22,063 nt of DNA from contig JAZUFG010000090.1 in assembly GCA_045640565.1 (NCBI GenBank), positions 1 to 22,063 of the forward strand, read 5' to 3'. This stretch comes from RGIG3159 sp045640565. GTDB taxonomy: Bacteria > Bacillota > Clostridia > Oscillospirales > Oscillospiraceae. Position numbers and translations under genes: made by a program. The notes below the pieces were generated by a model. It had not been told where the DNA came from. It saw only the letters and a list, made by a program, of their open reading frames with translations, and did not search any database. Shown here piece by piece: positions 7,649 to 15,450 of the stretch (the first letter of the stretch is position 1; each line of letters starts with the position of its first letter).

Positions 7649-8475
7649 GAGATCCGGGCAGGGATAAAGCGCTCCAGCGCATATGCAATACCGTCTGAAT
7701 TATTATCCAGGGTGACAAAATCTGCAGAGGACCGAACTTGCTCCGCAGCATTTCCCATGGCCACCCCTATTCCGGCTTCCCGCAGCATGGGAATATCATT
7801 TTCGGAATCTCCGAACGCAAGCGTGTTCAAAGGAGAAACTCCGAGAATACGGCAAACATCCAAAAGCCCTTTCCCCTTATGGATGGAAGACGGGATCAGT
7901 TCCAGATAAAACGGTGCCGTCTGAACAACGGAAATATTCTCCACTCCGGCTTCACGGACCCTCCTTCGTATTTCTTCCTGCAGGGAAGGCAAATGCTCCG
8001 GAAGCATGGAAAGCAGGATTTTCACGGGATCAAAGGTGAGCGCAGCAGACAGATCCTCTGCTTCACGGCAAGACATACAGTTATTCCGGCTTTCAAATTG
8101 AACCTTATATCCGTTTTTATCCCTCACGATGAATTCGACCCCGTCATCCAGGATCGGAGTAACGGGGAGGTCCGAGAGAAGCGAGAGCAGCTTTCTCGCC
8201 TGCTCTTTTTCCATGGCCGTCTTAAAAAACACCTCTCCGGTCGATGCGGAAGCAATTGAGCCTCCGTTATAAGACATCAGAATACCGTTATATTGGCGCA
8301 TAGAAAGCGCATCACATTCCCGATAGAGGCCCGGAGCAGGACGGGCAGAGGCCAGAACCAGACGAATCCCGGAGTCTTGCGCTCCCATAAGGGCCCGGCG
8401 GGTCTTCTCTGTAATTCGCTTTTCATCATCGGTAAGCGTTCCGTCGAGATCAAGAAAAATCAGTTCAAAGGACAT
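7645..8475 (-). CDS. Cof-type HAD-superfamily phosphatase
   Basis: A 276-residue haloacid dehalogenase-fold hydrolase of the Cof/YidA (IIB cap) type. The nucleophile and acid/base aspartates are in FLDLDGTL (D9, D11), motif II is the serine of LASAR, the conserved lysine is in HKGKGL, and motif IV is FGDSENDIPML. The middle of the protein (roughly 85-190) is the C2-type cap that selects substrate. Relatives dephosphorylate sugar phosphates, FMN or pyridoxal phosphate, and the substrate cannot be read from sequence. The ATG at 8475 has GGAG 7 nt upstream. It follows the histidine phosphatase by 15 nt, and its stop codon overlaps the mrp promoter. Confidence 0.9.
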   Translation of the reverse strand: MSFELIFLDLDGTLTDDEKRITEKTRRALMGAQDSGIRLVLASARPAPGLYRECDALSMRQYNGILMSYNGGSIASASTGEVFFKTAMEKEQARKLLSLLSDLPVTPILDDGVEFIVRDKNGYKVQFESRNNCMSCREAEDLSAALTFDPVKILLSMLPEHLPSLQEEIRRRVREAGVENISVVQTAPFYLELIPSSIHKGKGLLDVCRILGVSPLNTLAFGDSENDIPMLREAGIGVAMGNAAEQVRSSADFVTLDNNSDGIAYALERFIPARIS

Positions 8476-8490
8476 AGAAAGGCTCCGAAA

Positions 8491-9201
8491 TCAGTAAGGG
8501 ATTTTGAACATGGGATGGGTGGGCGGATTCCCCGCTCCATAAAGGTGCCCAACATCGCCGTATGAAATCAATTCCGGGCAAACAGCCCTCGTACCCGTCC
8601 CGAAATGAAGGACGGTGACGCCGGTAAAGCCTTTCATCAGTGTTGCGCCAAAAAACTGGTAAGGGATATGCAGCAAATGCGAGAGCATAACACGGCAGTT
8701 TCCGCAATGGCAGAAAAGGGCGATATGACGGTCATTTCCTTCCCTTACATCGTAGAAGCCCTGCTCGTTCCTGTCATATCCCAAACGGGAAAGAAGGTCA
8801 TCCAGGCCTTCAGAGAGCTCCCGGTAGCGTTGGGGAAAACCCGTCTCGCAGAGACCGGGAATCTGAGCAAGTCCCTCCTCTATGCTGAGGCCGCGGAAGT
8901 CCGGAGAATGCAGATAGGGCGTTGTCAGGCAGGAGATCGTCTTGAGCTGCCCGTCCGGGAAGGCCGTCTTTGACTCCAGATTCAATTCATACGCCCAGGG
9001 TTCTGTGATGATCGGCAGATTCAGAAGCTTAGCCGTGGGCTCCGCTGTTTCCTGCGCTCTGCCCTGGGGGGAGCAGTGGATCTCATCGATCCCGGATTCT
9101 AAAAGGCGGTGAGAAAGAAGCTCTGCCTGAATCTTGCCCTCGGGCAGCAGCGTATCTGTGCTATAATCCGGCGCACCGTGACGAATAATGTAGAGCAGCA
9201 T
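8491..9201 (-). CDS. Histidine phosphatase family protein (phosphoglycerate mutase-like)
   Basis: The 236-residue protein opens with YIIRHGAPDYSTD, the RHG motif of the histidine phosphatase superfamily; H8 would be the phosphorylated residue. SPQGRAQETAEPTA (about 44-57) supplies the second arginine and the glutamate, and FCHCGNCRVMLSHLL carries the late catalytic histidine. This clan includes cofactor-dependent phosphoglycerate mutase, CobC-type alpha-ribazole phosphatase and broad phosphatases. No cobalamin genes are nearby, so the substrate is open. The ATG at 9201 has GGAGG upstream. It sits 15 nt after the ABC-F gene and 15 nt before the HAD gene, so the three are probably cotranscribed. 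Confidence 0.88.
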   Translation of the reverse strand: MLLYIIRHGAPDYSTDTLLPEGKIQAELLSHRLLESGIDEIHCSPQGRAQETAEPTAKLLNLPIITEPWAYELNLESKTAFPDGQLKTISCLTTPYLHSPDFRGLSIEEGLAQIPGLCETGFPQRYRELSEGLDDLLSRLGYDRNEQGFYDVREGNDRHIALFCHCGNCRVMLSHLLHIPYQFFGATLMKGFTGVTVLHFGTGTRAVCPELISYGDVGHLYGAGNPPTHPMFKIPY

Positions 9202-9216
9202 TGAATATCCTCCAAA

Positions 9217-11106
9217 CTATCCCTCTTCCAATTGAGAAGCAGCTTCTTCCCATTCCTCCAGCAAGGCAGAAAGCGCCGCGTCCTCCGTTTCTTTCTTCGC
9301 GAGGATCTCGCCATATTGCTGATAATCCGCCGCAGCTTCTTCCAATTCTTTTTCAAGAGCGGCGATCTCATCTTCCTTTGCCTGGATCTCCCGCTCCAAA
9401 CGGCGGACCTTTTTCTCCAATTCTTTGGTTCCGCCGGAGACTTTTTCCTTCTTTTCTTTCTTTTCGTTTTTCTCGCTTTGGGGTACCCGCTGGGCGTTCA
9501 GCTTTTCATGCTCCTTTACAGAGCAGTATTTTTCATAACCGAAAGGGAAATCCCGTATTGTTCCGTCCTGAAGCTCCCATATCCGCTCCGCAAATTCATT
9601 GACGAAATACCTGTCATGGGAAACGAAAAGCAGGGTTCCCTCATACTCTTCTATGGCAGCCTCCACCCATTCTCTGGAAGCAATATCCAAGTGATTGGTG
9701 GGCTCATCCAGGATGAGAAGGTTGATTTTATCCTCCATGAGCATGCAGAGCCGAAGGCGGGCCTTTTCGCCGCCGGAAAGGGTTCCGACCGTTTTAAAGA
9801 CATCCTCTCCCTCAAACATAAAACGGCCCAAACGGTCACGGGCCGACTGAGGAGAACAATCCTGCTCATAGAGCATAGTATCATAGAGGGTGCGCTCCGG
9901 ATGCTCAAAGGAAATATTCTGCGGCAGGTAGGCCCATTTTACCGTGGGGCCAAAACGAATCTTTCCCTCCCCGCTCTCTTCTCCTAAAAGGAGCTTGAGA
10001 AAGCTGGTCTTTCCCGTTCCGTTATCCCCGAGGAGTGCAATACGCTCGCCGCCCTTTACCAGCAGTTCCACATTTTTAAAGAGGGTCTTGTCCCCATAGG
10101 ACATTCCCAGATTTTTAACGGAGAAAACCTCGTCTCCGAAAAAATCCTCCGAATGGAAGCTTGCCCGCATGGATTTTTCTTTTTTGGGCCTGTCCGTTTT
10201 TTGTATCCTGTCCATGCGGTGCTGAATGGACATGGCACGGCGGTAAAGCGTTCTGTTGTTGATGCCCCAGCCTTTCATCCGTTCCAGGGTAAAGCCCAAT
10301 TGCTTCAGCTTTGCCTGTTCCTGCTCATACTGCTTCATCTGCAGGTTAAAGCGCGCCTGCTTTTCCTCCATATAGAAGGAATAGTTGCCGCTGTAAAATT
10401 CCGCCTTTCCTTCGCGGATCTCCACGATGCGCTTCACGGTCCTGTCCAGGAACCAACGGTCGTGAGAAATCGTCAGGACCGTCCCCTTGAATTTCAGGAT
10501 ATAATCCTCCAGCCATTCCACGCTATGCATATCCAAATGGTTCGTAGGCTCATCCAGGAGAAGAATATCCGTCTTTTGCAGGAGCAAGCGTCCCAGGTTT
10601 ACCCGGGTCTTTTCTCCTCCGGAAAGGCTGCCAAAAAGCTGACAGCGCATCTCCGGGGGAATACCCAGGCCCTGACAAATCTTGTCTGTTTCCAGGTCCA
10701 TATCGTAGCCGCCGCCCAAAGAGAAGCGGAGGGTCAGCGCATCATAGTCCCGCAAAAGAGATTTGTCGTCAGAAGCCTCCATTTCTTTTTCCAGACGCTT
10801 CATCTTCTCACTAAGGGAAAAGAGCTCTGAAAACGCCGTGTGAAGGACATCCTCGACCCTGTAATTCTCCGGATAGACGGGAATCTGGGAGATCAGGCCG
10901 AGTTTCTTTCCCGGGGCAATAAAAACTTCTCCCTCATCCGGATAAAGCTCTCCCGTCAGGATTTTAAAGAGGGTACTCTTCCCCGCCCCGTTCTTTCCCA
11001 TAATTCCGATATGCTCCCCTTCCAAAACCTCAAAGGAAAGCCCATCCAGAATATTATCTCCAATGGAAAAGGATTTTATTAAATTGCTAACGGAAATATC
11101 GGTCAT
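9217..11106 (-). CDS. ABC-F family ATPase (ribosome-associated type)
   Basis: The 629-residue protein has two ABC domains and no membrane segments. Domain 1 has Walker A GKNGAGKST (37-45), signature LSGGEKTRVNLG and LLLDEPTNHLD. Domain 2 has GDNGTGKTS, LSGGEKARLRLC and LILDEPTNHLD. The interdomain linker (about 235-320) is rich in charged and aromatic residues, as expected for the P-site tRNA-interaction motif. A Lys/Glu-rich C-terminal coiled coil follows (about 545-629). That layout fits YdiF/Uup-like ABC-F factors that act on ribosomes. It does not show which member this is, nor whether it gives antibiotic resistance. The ATG has only a weak, distant AAGGA upstream. It follows the RNase M5 gene by 37 nt. 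Confidence 0.92.
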   Translation of the reverse strand: MTDISVSNLIKSFSIGDNILDGLSFEVLEGEHIGIMGKNGAGKSTLFKILTGELYPDEGEVFIAPGKKLGLISQIPVYPENYRVEDVLHTAFSELFSLSEKMKRLEKEMEASDDKSLLRDYDALTLRFSLGGGYDMDLETDKICQGLGIPPEMRCQLFGSLSGGEKTRVNLGRLLLQKTDILLLDEPTNHLDMHSVEWLEDYILKFKGTVLTISHDRWFLDRTVKRIVEIREGKAEFYSGNYSFYMEEKQARFNLQMKQYEQEQAKLKQLGFTLERMKGWGINNRTLYRRAMSIQHRMDRIQKTDRPKKEKSMRASFHSEDFFGDEVFSVKNLGMSYGDKTLFKNVELLVKGGERIALLGDNGTGKTSFLKLLLGEESGEGKIRFGPTVKWAYLPQNISFEHPERTLYDTMLYEQDCSPQSARDRLGRFMFEGEDVFKTVGTLSGGEKARLRLCMLMEDKINLLILDEPTNHLDIASREWVEAAIEEYEGTLLFVSHDRYFVNEFAERIWELQDGTIRDFPFGYEKYCSVKEHEKLNAQRVPQSEKNEKKEKKEKVSGGTKELEKKVRRLEREIQAKEDEIAALEKELEEAAADYQQYGEILAKKETEDAALSALLEEWEEAASQLEEG

Positions 11107-11143
11107 AGTAATCTTTTAAATCCTTGCAATAAATCTTTGCTGC

Positions 11144-11722
11144 CTATTCGCCTAAGAATTCTTTCCGATCAAAAAGGAGGTTCAAAGCCTCCAGGAGAGC
11201 ATTCGTTGAAAGATGTTCCGGCAAATCCAAAGCTTTTTTCAGCTGAGAGCGCCGGGAGGCGCTGTCTTTCCCACCAACCAGGCCCAGCTGATAGAGATCC
11301 AGCTTCGTTATGGGCACCCGCGCAGGCATGTCGGGACTCTCCCCTTCCAGACTGGCCCCGGCTTTCAAAAGCGCATCCCGCAAAACATCCGGCTTCATGC
11401 CCTCGACGCCCAGCTTTCCTTCCTTCCCGGCTTTGGCTTTTCTTCCTTCTTTCCCGGGAATATCCGGAATATAGGCATGTTTCATCTGCTCAGCCGGAAT
11501 GGCACCCTTCAGGTAATTCCGAATTTGAAAACCGGCACCGTCCGAATCCGTCAGGATGATCAGGCCGCGCTTTTCTGCAAGTTTTCTGAAATAATTTAAC
11601 ATTGCTTTATCCCGGAAGATGGAAAAACCGCCGGTCTCCAATATCGGAGCATCAACCAGCTGAGAAAGGGTATTCCTGTCGTATCGCCCTTCCACAATAA
11701 TTGCCTCCCGGATCTTAAGCAT
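11144..11722 (-). CDS. rnmV: Ribonuclease M5 (rnmV)
   Basis: RNase M5 matures 5S rRNA in low-GC Gram-positive bacteria, cutting precursor helices with help from ribosomal protein L18. The 192-residue product begins LKIREAIIVEGRYD, whose E11 is the TOPRIM glutamate, and has TDSDGAG at 58-64 with the TOPRIM aspartates. A lysine/glycine-rich stretch follows (about 108-125, GKEGRKAKAGKEGK). The C-terminal half (Q-L-G-L plus SQLKKALDLP) is the family 5S-binding domain. The ATG at 11722 overlaps the holA stop by 8 nt and GGAGGAGG lies just upstream, implying translational coupling. The usual partner ksgA is absent here. Confidence 0.93.
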   Translation of the reverse strand: MLKIREAIIVEGRYDRNTLSQLVDAPILETGGFSIFRDKAMLNYFRKLAEKRGLIILTDSDGAGFQIRNYLKGAIPAEQMKHAYIPDIPGKEGRKAKAGKEGKLGVEGMKPDVLRDALLKAGASLEGESPDMPARVPITKLDLYQLGLVGGKDSASRRSQLKKALDLPEHLSTNALLEALNLLFDRKEFLGE

Positions 11723-12764
11723 GGTGGGCCTCCTCCGCGATCTTCAAAAGAAGGAGTTCCAGCATACGCTCCGGCGTATCATAGGAATTCTTGATCCGGA
11801 AATCCGTTTCCTCACAAAGGAGAACCGCCTGATCGCAGAACTGCTCCGGAAGCCCGGCAGCCGCATTCATGAGGATAGCGGCGGGATATTCCCGGATCCC
11901 GCAGAGATGGCAGAGGTCCATCTTTCCCCTTCCTTCGGATTGAAGGATCTTTGCTGCGCGCAATCTCCGCATTTGGGTGGAAACGGCGCCCAGGATTGCA
12001 AAGGGATCCTCCTGCTTTTTCAAAACGCCCTGCAGTTTCTCGAGAGCAAGGGCAAAATTGCCCTTCGTCAAGGCATCCGTAATATCAAAAACAACGGCAT
12101 CCAAGACCGGTTCAACCACCTGGTCGATATCGGATTTCCTGATCAGATCCGCGTCAGAATAGGCAGCTATCTTCTCGATCTCAGCGGCAATTGCCGTCAT
12201 GGAAGCACCGGTAACAAAGACCAAATAGGAAGCAAGACGGCTGTCGATTTCTTTCCCGTAGGATTTGAAGTGGCGGGAGATCCAGGCGCAGAGTTCTCTC
12301 TCCGACTGCTTTGCAAATTCAACCGTTACGGCACTCTTCTGGAATGCGTCCCAGAGTTTTTTCATCCTTTTATCCGGTTTCCAGGGGATGGAAATATAAT
12401 TAAATACCACGCAGCAATAGTCCGGCAAATCCGAAAGCATTGCCGCCAGACGGTTCCGATTCTCCTCACTGTCCTTAAAAGGATCATAATCGTCAATCCG
12501 GATCAGGGAGCGATCCGCCATCATGGGAATGGCATCCAAGGCATCCCCAAAGGTGTTCATATCCATGCTTTCGGCATTGAATCTATGAAAATTGAAATCC
12601 GCAGCCGGTCCGTCCATGAGGAGCTTTTTCAGTGCATCCAGATAATAGTTCCGCAGGTAGTCCTCTTCCCCGAAAAAGACATAGAGGCGCCCCGGATTCT
12701 TTTCCTTCAACGCTTCCTTCAGCACGCGGAATCCGCTGTTCTCTTTTTCCTGATATAAGGGCAT
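11715..12764 (-). CDS. holA: DNA polymerase III subunit delta (holA)
   Basis: The delta subunit of the clamp loader opens the beta sliding clamp. The 349-residue product shows the family's N-terminal pattern GRLYVFFGEEDYLRNYYLDAL (without a functional Walker A), then the clamp-binding region around MMADRSLIRIDDY. The C-terminal part contains VFDITDALTKGNFALALEKLQ and KEEDPFAILG-like sequence (KKQEDPFAILGAVSTQMR). The ATG at 12764 is chosen because GGGAGG lies 5 nt upstream. An in-frame ATG ten codons earlier lies inside comEC and lacks a site. The comEC stop codon is only 2 nt before this ATG. comEC-holA is a common gene pair in Firmicutes, which supports the call. Confidence 0.92.
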   Translation of the reverse strand: MPLYQEKENSGFRVLKEALKEKNPGRLYVFFGEEDYLRNYYLDALKKLLMDGPAADFNFHRFNAESMDMNTFGDALDAIPMMADRSLIRIDDYDPFKDSEENRNRLAAMLSDLPDYCCVVFNYISIPWKPDKRMKKLWDAFQKSAVTVEFAKQSERELCAWISRHFKSYGKEIDSRLASYLVFVTGASMTAIAAEIEKIAAYSDADLIRKSDIDQVVEPVLDAVVFDITDALTKGNFALALEKLQGVLKKQEDPFAILGAVSTQMRRLRAAKILQSEGRGKMDLCHLCGIREYPAAILMNAAAGLPEQFCDQAVLLCEETDFRIKNSYDTPERMLELLLLKIAEEAHHA

Positions 12765-12766
12765 GG

Positions 12767-15031
12767 CTACCTCCCAACTATAAGCGTTCCGCATTGGTCT
12801 GTGCGGTAAATATTTGCCCCAACGGAGGATATTCTTGCCAGCGTTTCCTCCGACGGATGGCCGTAGCGGTTTTCACCGACAGAAATGATCACAGTGTCCG
12901 GCCGCAGAGTTTTCAGCAGTTTCTCTGAAGAGGATGATTTTGCTCCGTGGTGTCCGGCAATATAGAGCTCCAGATCCGGGAGATCGTACGCCTGCAAAAG
13001 GGCTTCTTCCTGTGCAGCAGGCAAATCTCCCGTTACAAGTATATCATAGCTGTCAAAGCTTGCAAGAAGAGAAAGGCAAGCCTCATTTCCCTCTTCGAAA
13101 CTCTCGGGAGCCAAAAGCATCAGCTTTCCCCTGCCGAAGGATAAAGCCGCCGATTCCCGGATGAGGGAGCACGCCGCGCCGCTTTTTGCTGAAAGAACTT
13201 CCAGTTTTTCCCGATTGCCTCCGGAATCCGCTATGTCCGGAATCCAAAGCTCAGAAACAGGAATACGGTGCAGCAACTGCTCGGCTCCGCCCATATGGTC
13301 TGTATCGAAATGCGTCAGAATAAGGAGATCCAAGCCGTCATAGCCCCGAGAACAAAGCGTATCCGCCAAAAGATTCCCGGCTTCATCCGGATGGGATCCG
13401 CCGCAATCTATGGCGGCAGTCATTCCATCCGACTCCAAAAGAAGACACTGCCCCTGGCCCACATCCAAAGCCGTCAATGTAAAATTCGGATACGAATAGC
13501 GAGTCCAGCTGTCAAGCTCCGTGACAGAAAGAAGCAGGATAAAGACCGAAAGGACGGTCAGGGCAAGAGCCCTTCTGCGCTTTCTTCTCTGCAGGCAGAA
13601 AAATATGCAAAGAAGGACAAAGAAAGCGATCCAAATATAGGAAAAAGCGCCCTGCGGATAGAGATTTCCAAAGGGCAAAGCCGCAATCTTCCCGGATATA
13701 AACTGTACATAGCGGATCAAAGCCTGCAGAATTCGGGAAAGAACTGCCGCAAGAGGCGGGAAAAAGCCATACAATGCCAGACACAAAAAGCCAAAAACAA
13801 AAATCAGGGTGATCGCCCAAAGGGTCAGGAGATTCGTAAGAAGCGAAAAGAGGGGCAGCCTTCCATAAAAGGCCATAGACACCGGAAGCGTGAAAACAAG
13901 GGCCCCAAGAGAAGCGGCGGAAGAAGCCGCAAAGGAACGCCAAATTCTCCCCATGAGGGAATGCCTTGGGAATTTTGCGCCAAATCTCATCAGATAAGCT
14001 TGAAGGGACGGGCTGAAAAGAAGAATACCGGCAGTGGAGGCATAGGATAAATACAGGCCGGTCCCCAAAAGGCATGAGGGATTCAAGAGCGTTAACAGAA
14101 AAAGGGATGCTCCCATAGCCGTTGCAGGGTCCGACTCCCGTTTGCAAAGAGGCGCCAGCATGAAAAAGAAGTGCATGACTGAGGCGCGGACAACAGAAGC
14201 GGCAAAGCCGGTCATCAAAGAATAAAAGAGCAAAACGGGGATTCCCAACAGAAGGTAAAGCTTGCGATTATGCAGGCAAAGCAAATAGAGAAAGGACATC
14301 AGAATGGAAACATGCATGCCGGAAATCGCAATGGCGTGATAATTGCCGGCCAGCTTCATATCTTCCCTTTCCGCATAGCTGAGCTTCCCCCGATTACCGG
14401 TCAGAAGCGCAATGAGAAAGCCCTGCGTATCCTTGGAAAGAAGCTCTCCGCATCCTCTCTGGAAAGTGCGAGACACCCTATGGGGGAAATAGCGGAAATC
14501 ACCGCCCCTTCTCTCCTGAAGCTGATACTCCCCCAAGCGGATAAAAAGAGATCTTCCCGAAGAACGGGCGTAGGAAAAAGGGTCATCCCAGTCGTCTGCT
14601 TCCGAAAGAATCCCGAAGCCTCTCAGAAGGTCACCGGCCTCAAGAGTTACCATTTCTTCTGTTTTGGGAAGATAAAAAGTGCATGCGTATGCTTTGCCGT
14701 CCATGTGAGCTTTCCCTTGGACCGTAAAGCCGTATTCGCCTTCCTTGGGGTCATCTGTCAGTTCGGCAAGAAGTTCCCGCTCCAAGCCGACAAGGGTCCT
14801 CGGATAATCGATTTTAACTCTTTTCCAGCTATTTGCATAAAAGAAGCCCGCGAGGATACCCATGGCAGAAAGAAAAGCTATCATCCGGGTCCTTCCCCGG
14901 AATTGAAGGCAGAAAAGCAGAGCCGCAAGCAAAATCAGGAAGATTGCGGCCGGTATTTTTATCGGCAGCCCCAATAGCGCCAAAAAAGAGCCCAGAGCAA
15001 AAGAACAACTGAAAATTGCCAAAATACGCAT
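12767..15031 (-). CDS. comEC: ComEC/Rec2 family DNA-uptake channel protein
   Basis: ComEC carries single-stranded DNA across the inner membrane during transformation. The 754-residue length matches the full-length family. Order: N-terminal membrane segments (1-65), an OB-like DUF4131 region (about 70-165), the competence domain with many membrane helices (about 200-490), then a metallo-beta-lactamase-like domain from about 516. That domain has LTHFDTDHMGG (572-582), VTGDLP, and GHHGAKSSS from 693, so its metal ligands look intact. The ATG at 15031 has AGGGGA close upstream. A terminator-like hairpin sits immediately before that site. No comEA gene lies beside it and no competence state can be inferred from the gene alone. 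Confidence 0.93.
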   Translation of the reverse strand: MRILAIFSCSFALGSFLALLGLPIKIPAAIFLILLAALLFCLQFRGRTRMIAFLSAMGILAGFFYANSWKRVKIDYPRTLVGLERELLAELTDDPKEGEYGFTVQGKAHMDGKAYACTFYLPKTEEMVTLEAGDLLRGFGILSEADDWDDPFSYARSSGRSLFIRLGEYQLQERRGGDFRYFPHRVSRTFQRGCGELLSKDTQGFLIALLTGNRGKLSYAEREDMKLAGNYHAIAISGMHVSILMSFLYLLCLHNRKLYLLLGIPVLLFYSLMTGFAASVVRASVMHFFFMLAPLCKRESDPATAMGASLFLLTLLNPSCLLGTGLYLSYASTAGILLFSPSLQAYLMRFGAKFPRHSLMGRIWRSFAASSAASLGALVFTLPVSMAFYGRLPLFSLLTNLLTLWAITLIFVFGFLCLALYGFFPPLAAVLSRILQALIRYVQFISGKIAALPFGNLYPQGAFSYIWIAFFVLLCIFFCLQRRKRRRALALTVLSVFILLLSVTELDSWTRYSYPNFTLTALDVGQGQCLLLESDGMTAAIDCGGSHPDEAGNLLADTLCSRGYDGLDLLILTHFDTDHMGGAEQLLHRIPVSELWIPDIADSGGNREKLEVLSAKSGAACSLIRESAALSFGRGKLMLLAPESFEEGNEACLSLLASFDSYDILVTGDLPAAQEEALLQAYDLPDLELYIAGHHGAKSSSSEKLLKTLRPDTVIISVGENRYGHPSEETLARISSVGANIYRTDQCGTLIVGR

Positions 15032-15040
15032 AGCAATCCC

Positions 15041-15084
15041 CTAAGAAAAGGAGGCAGTTCTGCACGCATGCAGAGACTGCCTCC
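15041..15084 (-). terminator. Terminator-like hairpin between the HIT gene and comEC
   Basis: On the minus strand a 15-bp stem with a single bulged base (15084-15069 pairing with 15064-15050; outer arm GGAGGCAGT, inner arm TCTGCA, 4-nt loop) is followed by TTTTCTTA. It starts 8 nt after the HIT stop codon and ends about 10 nt before the comEC ATG, directly against the comEC ribosome site. It should end the tmk-to-HIT transcript, or attenuate entry into comEC. Confidence 0.82.
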
Positions 15085-15092
15085 GGTATGGA

Positions 15093-15428
15093 TCAGTTAA
15101 ACAGTCCCAACGTCTTGCCGCCGAGGACATGGAAATGGAGATGGAACACCGTCTGACCTGCGTCCGGGCCGCAATTACTGACGACCCGGTAGCTTTCAAG
15201 GCCCTGTTCTCCGGCAAGCTTGGCAATGACCTCATAAATATGCGCCACAAGATGAGAATTCTCCGCAGTGATAGCTGCGACAGAAGGAATATGCTCCTTG
15301 GGAATCACCAAAAAATGTACAGGTGCTAAAGGATTGATGTCAAAAAAAGCATAGCAAAGGTCATCCTCATAAAGCTTCTTGGAAGGAATCTCCCCTTCCA
15401 CGATCTTGCAAAAAATGCAGTCTTCCAT
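15093..15428 (-). CDS. HIT family protein (HINT-type nucleotide hydrolase)
   Basis: The 111-residue protein starts EDCIFCKIVEGEIPSKKLYED and contains VFHLHFHVLGG, the histidine triad (H96, H98, H100) of HIT proteins; C4 and C7 resemble the zinc-binding cysteines of the HINT branch. HINT proteins hydrolyse purine phosphoramidates such as AMP-lysine and aminoacyl-adenylates. Being directly downstream of alaS (22 nt) is compatible with a role in clearing aminoacyl-AMP, but that link is inference. The length is normal for the family and the gene appears intact. Confidence 0.94.
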   Translation of the reverse strand: MEDCIFCKIVEGEIPSKKLYEDDLCYAFFDINPLAPVHFLVIPKEHIPSVAAITAENSHLVAHIYEVIAKLAGEQGLESYRVVSNCGPDAGQTVFHLHFHVLGGKTLGLFN

Positions 15429-15450
15429 AAAGCAAACATCCTTTCAGCCG

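Noticed and set aside
9217..11106. Antibiotic-resistance ABC-F gene
   Set aside because: The family includes resistance proteins, but the core operon setting and the YdiF/Uup-like C-terminal coiled coil point to a housekeeping factor. The sequence does not support a resistance claim.
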